From positions 1 to 64,000 of the forward strand of contig NZ_AEVT01000083.1 of the NCBI RefSeq assembly GCF_000189275.1: a DNA stretch of 64,000 nucleotides. Direction: 5' to 3'. This document shows positions 60,682 through 64,000 of this stretch, in pieces. Below the pieces are notes generated by a model. The model was not told the origin of the DNA. It ran no database searches and was given only the letters and a program-made list of their open reading frames with translations. Position 1 is the stretch's first letter; each line of letters begins with the position of its first letter. A program made the position numbers and the translations under genes. Origin of the DNA: Vibrio sinaloensis DSM 21326. Its GTDB lineage: Bacteria > Pseudomonadota > Gammaproteobacteria > Enterobacterales > Vibrionaceae.

Positions 60682-61584
60682 ATGGTTGAGTATCTAAAGC
60701 ACAATATTCGTCGAATTCGCTACATCACGACATTTGTTTCCGTGGCCTTAATGGTTGTTTCTCTCGTGGCACTGGGCGCCAGGGGGTTGAACATGGGGTT
60801 AGACTTCACTGGCGGTATGGTGACAGAGGTCGCCGTCGATAATAATCTAACCAATAGCGACTTGTTGAAAGTACTAACACCAGAGCTCGGTGAGTTTACC
60901 TCAGTTACCCGCTCCGATGAGGCAGGGCGTTGGGTCATCCGCTACCCAATTCCGCAAGCAGGTCAAACAGCACCGGATGTGCAAAAAGTGCTAGAAAAGG
61001 CATCACATCAAGTCACGGTGGTGAGCAACAGTATGGTCGGCTCACAAGTGGGAGAAGACTTGGTTGATCAAGGCGGTCTTGCGCTGCTTATCTCTATGAT
61101 GTGTATTCTAGGTTACCTCTGTTTTCGTTTTGAATGGCGCCTTGCCAGTGGTTCCTTGCTGGCGCTTGTTCACGATGTTGTATTGGTTTTGGGTTTCTTT
61201 GCTGCGACGCAAATGGAGTTTAACCTGACCGTATTTGCGGCGATTTTGGCCATCTTAGGTTATTCATTGAATGACTCAATCATCATTGCTGACCGAATTC
61301 GCGAGTTGCTGGTGGCTAAACAGTCGACGCCAACCGAAGAAATCAATGACCAAGCGGTCATTGCGACGTTCTCGCGTACTATGGTGACGTCAGGTACAAC
61401 CTTAATGACTGTCGCGGCTCTATGGCTAATGGGTGGTAATGCGCTTGAAGGCTTTGCGACGGCAATGTTTATCGGAATATTGTCAGGGACTTGGTCATCG
61501 ATCTCTATGGGTACAGTGCTACCCGAATGGTTGAAGTTGGAACCTAAACACTACCTCCCTGTCGAGATAGACAGTGCCCCATAA
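60682..61584 (+). CDS. secF: protein translocase subunit SecF
   Basis: The 300-residue protein has SecF features: N-terminal helix, LNMGLDFTGGMVTEV, a short periplasmic domain, and five helices with GYSLNDSIIIADRIRE (the counterpart of the SecD VDTNVLIFERIKD loop). It starts 2 bases after the secD stop and so shares its VemP control. A 13-bp terminator follows. Confidence 0.96.
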   Translation: MVEYLKHNIRRIRYITTFVSVALMVVSLVALGARGLNMGLDFTGGMVTEVAVDNNLTNSDLLKVLTPELGEFTSVTRSDEAGRWVIRYPIPQAGQTAPDVQKVLEKASHQVTVVSNSMVGSQVGEDLVDQGGLALLISMMCILGYLCFRFEWRLASGSLLALVHDVVLVLGFFAATQMEFNLTVFAAILAILGYSLNDSIIIADRIRELLVAKQSTPTEEINDQAVIATFSRTMVTSGTTLMTVAALWLMGGNALEGFATAMFIGILSGTWSSISMGTVLPEWLKLEPKHYLPVEIDSAP

Positions 61585-61607
61585 GCGATAGGCATATGTG
61601 AGAATGA

Positions 61608-61638
61608 GAAAGGGCTAACCAAGTGGGTTAGCCCTTTC
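61608..61638. terminator. bidirectional terminator after secF
   Basis: GAAAGGGCTAACC (61608-61620) pairs perfectly with GGTTAGCCCTTTC (61626-61638) around 5 bases, between converging genes. Confidence 0.93.
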
Positions 61639-61640
61639 TG

Positions 61641-62372
61641 TTATTGGGTGTACTGTTGAAGAAAATCGCCAAATCGCTGCCATGATTTTTGGTCGGCATC
61701 TTCTCGATATCTAGAGCTACCAAACACAGTGAAGGCATGGGGTGCGCCGCTGTAAGTAATCATTTCGTGGGCGACGCCCTGTTGCTCAAGCTCACTGGCA
61801 AGGGTGGCGAATTGCGACATGGGAATTGCACTGTCAGCCGTGCCGTGAAGAACGAGGATTGGCGCGGTCGCCTGTTGATAATTTTGCCCATCCGGTGTTT
61901 TGAGGCCGCCATGGAAAGTGACAAAGCCTTTTGCTTTCATACCTGCTCGTGCCGATTCAAGTACCGCTGCGCCACCAAAACAATAACCCATTACAACGGT
62001 ATTATTGCTGTTGCCACCTAAAGAAGCGGCGTAATCTAGGCTTCCTTGCATCAATGCTCTGAGTTTTTCGCGATCTTTATACAGCTCTCCAGTATGTTGT
62101 TTTTTATCTTTGACCTCCGTTGGACGGATTCCCTCGCCAAACAAGTCAGCTGCGAAAACGTTGTAGCCCATGTCATTGAGCATTTTGGCTCGTTGCTTTT
62201 CATAGTCGGTTAGACCATCCCAATCGTGAACCAGCAATACCAATGGTGCATCATCGGATACTTTGGACCAGTAGCCCTCGTAGTTACTACCATTTACATT
62301 GTAAATTTTATCCTCACCAGCCAATGTTACTGCGCTCCACATTGCTAATGAAAGACCAAGTACATGTTTCAT
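61641..62372 (-). CDS. exported dienelactone hydrolase family protein
   Basis: The 243-residue alpha/beta hydrolase has the DLH pattern: nucleophile Cys131 in GYCFGG, Asp180 in LHGTADSAIP and His212 in GAPHAF. A short signal peptide (MKHVLGLSLAMWSAVTLA) suggests a periplasmic location, unlike classical cytoplasmic DLH. The substrate is unknown. AAGGAGAAAGACG precedes the start at 62372, which I prefer over 62417. Terminators flank it on both sides. Confidence 0.88.
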   Translation of the reverse strand: MKHVLGLSLAMWSAVTLAGEDKIYNVNGSNYEGYWSKVSDDAPLVLLVHDWDGLTDYEKQRAKMLNDMGYNVFAADLFGEGIRPTEVKDKKQHTGELYKDREKLRALMQGSLDYAASLGGNSNNTVVMGYCFGGAAVLESARAGMKAKGFVTFHGGLKTPDGQNYQQATAPILVLHGTADSAIPMSQFATLASELEQQGVAHEMITYSGAPHAFTVFGSSRYREDADQKSWQRFGDFLQQYTQ

Positions 62373-62427
62373 CGTCTTTCTCCTTGTTGTATTGCAAGTG
62401 TAGTACGTTGTTATCAATTGAAAGGCA

Positions 62428-62454
62428 CAAAAAAAGCCTCCCGAGTGGGAGGCT
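62428..62454 (-). terminator. terminator of the iron alcohol dehydrogenase gene
   Basis: On the minus strand AGCCTCCC (62454-62447) pairs with GGGAGGCT (62442-62435) around a 4-base loop, then seven T residues. It lies 33 bases after the dehydrogenase gene. Confidence 0.92.
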
Positions 62455-62486
62455 CAACATACGCAAGGAAAAGAAAATGAAGGAAA

Positions 62487-63635
62487 TTACATAGCCGCTT
62501 CGAAGATTGCAGAGATCTCTTCGTGCGTTGCTTGTTTAGGGTTAGTGAAACCACAAGCATCTTTTAGTGCGTTGTCTGCAAGAGTTGGAATATCTTCAGA
62601 CTTCGCACCTAGCTCTTTAATGCCAGCTGGGATACCAACGTCTTTCGCTAGAGCCACGATAGCGTCGATAGCCGCTTCCGCTCCTTGTTCTGCTGTCATG
62701 CCTTCAACTTCTACACCCATTGCTTTGGCAACGTCACGTAGACGCTCTGGGCATACTTGAGCGTTGTAGCGCTGTACGTGAGGTAGAAGGATAGCGTTAC
62801 AAACACCGTGAGGTAGGTCGTAGAAACCACCCAACTGGTGTGCCATAGCGTGCACGTAACCCAGAGAAGCGTTGTTAAATGCCATACCTGCCATGAATTG
62901 AGCGTAAGCCATTTGTTCACGCGCTTCGATGTCTTCACCGTTTTCTACCGCAGTGCGGAGGTGCGCTTGGATTAGCTCAATGGCTTTGATTGCAACAGCG
63001 TCAGTAATTGGTGTTGCCGCAATAGAAACGTAAGCTTCAACCGCGTGCGTTAGTGCATCCATACCTGTTGCTGCGGTTAGCGATGCTGGTTTCGCTAGCA
63101 TTAGCTCTGGGTCGTTTACAGAGATAAGTGGCGTTGTGTGCTTATCTACGATAGCCATCTTGATGTGACGCTCTTCATCAGTGATGATGCAGAAGCGAGT
63201 CATTTCTGATGCGGTACCCGCTGTTGTGTTGATTGCGATAAGTGGCAACATTGGTTTAGCGGATTGGTCTACGCCTTCGTAGTCGCCAATTTTACCGCCA
63301 TTTGAAGCAACAAGGGCAATACCTTTCGCACAGTCGTGTGGTGAACCACCGCCTAGAGAGATAACGAAATCACAGGCGTTTTCTTTCAGTAGAGCAAGGC
63401 CATCGTTTACATTGCTGATCGTTGGGTTTGGTTGTGTGCCATCGAATACTACGGCTTCAACAGAGCGTTCAGCTAGTAGGTCTTGAACTTGTTTTACTAC
63501 ACCAATCTGGTTCAAGATTTTGTCAGTAACGATTAGACCTTTTTTAAAGCCTTGAGATTGAATGCTGTCTGCTGCGTCTTTTAGACAGCCAGCACCCATT
63601 AGGTTAACTGTAGGGATGAAAAATGCGCTTGTCAT
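62487..63635 (-). CDS. yiaY: iron-containing alcohol dehydrogenase
   Basis: The 382-residue enzyme belongs to family III (iron) alcohol dehydrogenases, very similar to E. coli YiaY and Zymomonas ADH II. The NAD loop [11 protein letters not shown] (95-105) and the metal ligands Asp193, His197, His262 and His276 ([31 protein letters not shown]) are intact. It interconverts alcohols such as ethanol or threonine derivatives with aldehydes or ketones. It is a single gene with its own terminator. The symbol is by resemblance; adhB is an equally fair name. Confidence 0.93.
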   Translation of the reverse strand: MTSAFFIPTVNLMGAGCLKDAADSIQSQGFKKGLIVTDKILNQIGVVKQVQDLLAERSVEAVVFDGTQPNPTISNVNDGLALLKENACDFVISLGGGSPHDCAKGIALVASNGGKIGDYEGVDQSAKPMLPLIAINTTAGTASEMTRFCIITDEERHIKMAIVDKHTTPLISVNDPELMLAKPASLTAATGMDALTHAVEAYVSIAATPITDAVAIKAIELIQAHLRTAVENGEDIEAREQMAYAQFMAGMAFNNASLGYVHAMAHQLGGFYDLPHGVCNAILLPHVQRYNAQVCPERLRDVAKAMGVEVEGMTAEQGAEAAIDAIVALAKDVGIPAGIKELGAKSEDIPTLADNALKDACGFTNPKQATHEEISAIFEAAM

Positions 63636-63882
63636 TGCATTGCTCCATTATTATAGGATTTAAGAACTGCAGTTAGATTCGCATAATATTTCACGGTTGA
63701 TATTTGATCTTGAGCAATTCTCTACCCCAAAAGAGTTAAACTTGCATCGAAAGTGTGATGTAACGCTGATTGCATAACTATCATTGATAATTTTGTTAAA
63801 TATTAGTGGGTTAGCGCAATCGTTTTCTCAACAGATAGTGTGGTTAACTCAAGTAGGGCGGGCGATGACAAAATAACCAGCG
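63636..63882. other. AT-rich upstream region of the alcohol dehydrogenase gene
   Basis: This stretch separates two minus-strand genes and should hold the dehydrogenase promoter. I see no riboswitch or clear operator in it. Confidence 0.35.
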
Positions 63883-63916
63883 AAAAAAAGCCCACTGAGA
63901 ATCGCTCTCAATGGGC
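63883..63916 (-). terminator. terminator of the gene at the right edge
   Basis: An 11-position stem (63906-63916 with 63890-63900, one mismatch) is followed on the minus strand by a T-tract read from the A-run at 63883-63889. Confidence 0.82.
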
Positions 63917-63935
63917 GGTTAAAAATGGAGAAAAA

Positions 63936-64000
63936 TTATGCAATGGCGACGAGCTTCGCGACCAGTTTTTCTATACCAGTTGCTGCCTGCGAAATGGATC
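63936..64000 (-). CDS. C-terminal fragment, probably a methyl-accepting chemotaxis protein
   Basis: The minus-strand frame ending at TAA 63936-63938 reads SISQAATGIEKLVAKLVAIA, which resembles the C-terminus of chemotaxis receptors. The start lies beyond the window. A good terminator 20 bases further supports a true gene end. The family call rests on only 20 residues. Confidence 0.45.
   Translation of the reverse strand, partial: SISQAATGIEKLVAKLVAIA

Overview
The window reads as a Vibrio chromosome segment, plausibly chromosome 2. The argument rests on sequence-level hallmarks: the chitin adhesin GbpA behind a c-di-GMP-I riboswitch, the force-sensing arrest peptide VemP directly upstream of a secD-secF pair, a ToxR-type membrane regulator, ArfA with its hairpin-in-gene, and a VCBS-repeat adhesin. 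Coding density is high and base composition is mostly even. The AT-richer exceptions are the PD-(D/E)XK gene near 33 kb and several intergenic regions. I see no rRNA, tRNA, CRISPR array, insertion sequence or prophage.

Layout. 0-1.6 kb: start of a VCBS-repeat adhesin running off the left edge. 1.9-7.1 kb: a small membrane protein, a DMT exporter and an SSS symporter, then an AraC regulator divergent from an arginine:X amidinotransferase with its full catalytic triad. 7.2-11.5 kb: an orphan periplasmic binding protein and two c-di-GMP enzymes. 11.9-19.7 kb: two GNATs, a GlcNAc-type PTS IICB, a tandem universal stress protein, a two-component system, an odd CDF transporter and a LysR regulator. 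19.8-24.5 kb: methyltransferase, ThrE-like exporter, membrane protein, PBP5-type carboxypeptidase, outer-membrane barrel. 24.8-27.8 kb: a ToxR/VtrA-like regulator overlapping a small periplasmic partner, then gbpA and its riboswitch. 28.1-33.4 kb: small regulators, a VIT/vWA surface protein with a GlyGly-CTERM-like tail, and a stand-alone nuclease-like gene. 33.5-47 kb: five LysR-target style units, a protein made of three fused RidA domains, an S66 peptidase and a polar amino-acid ABC transporter. 47-52.4 kb: yaeQ, a cold-shock gene, arfA, acetoacetate-CoA ligase divergent from phhA-phhB. 52.4-58 kb: a CHASE-GGDEF-EAL protein, then an operon of an IscU/NifU-like scaffold and a GGGtGRT protein. 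58.2-63.6 kb: vemP-secD-secF, a dienelactone-hydrolase-like protein and an iron alcohol dehydrogenase. The last bases look like the C-terminus of a chemotaxis receptor.

How the parts connect. Three c-di-GMP enzymes share the window with a c-di-GMP riboswitch on gbpA. phhA/phhB feed tyrosine breakdown, which ends in acetoacetate, and the divergent ligase activates acetoacetate; a near-perfect TyrR box lies between them. VemP, secD and secF form the known export-monitoring switch, with a hairpin over the Shine-Dalgarno ahead of secD.

The most unusual region is 54.7-56.8 kb. Two Fur-like boxes, a clear fluoride riboswitch and a Shine-Dalgarno-masking hairpin precede the Fe-S scaffold-like/GGGtGRT pair. 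That suggests a fluoride- and iron-responsive module of unknown biochemistry. Other candidates are the covalent RidA trimer, the ToxR/VtrA-VtrC-like pair facing a porin, and an 18-bp palindromic site shared by two promoters around the two-component system.
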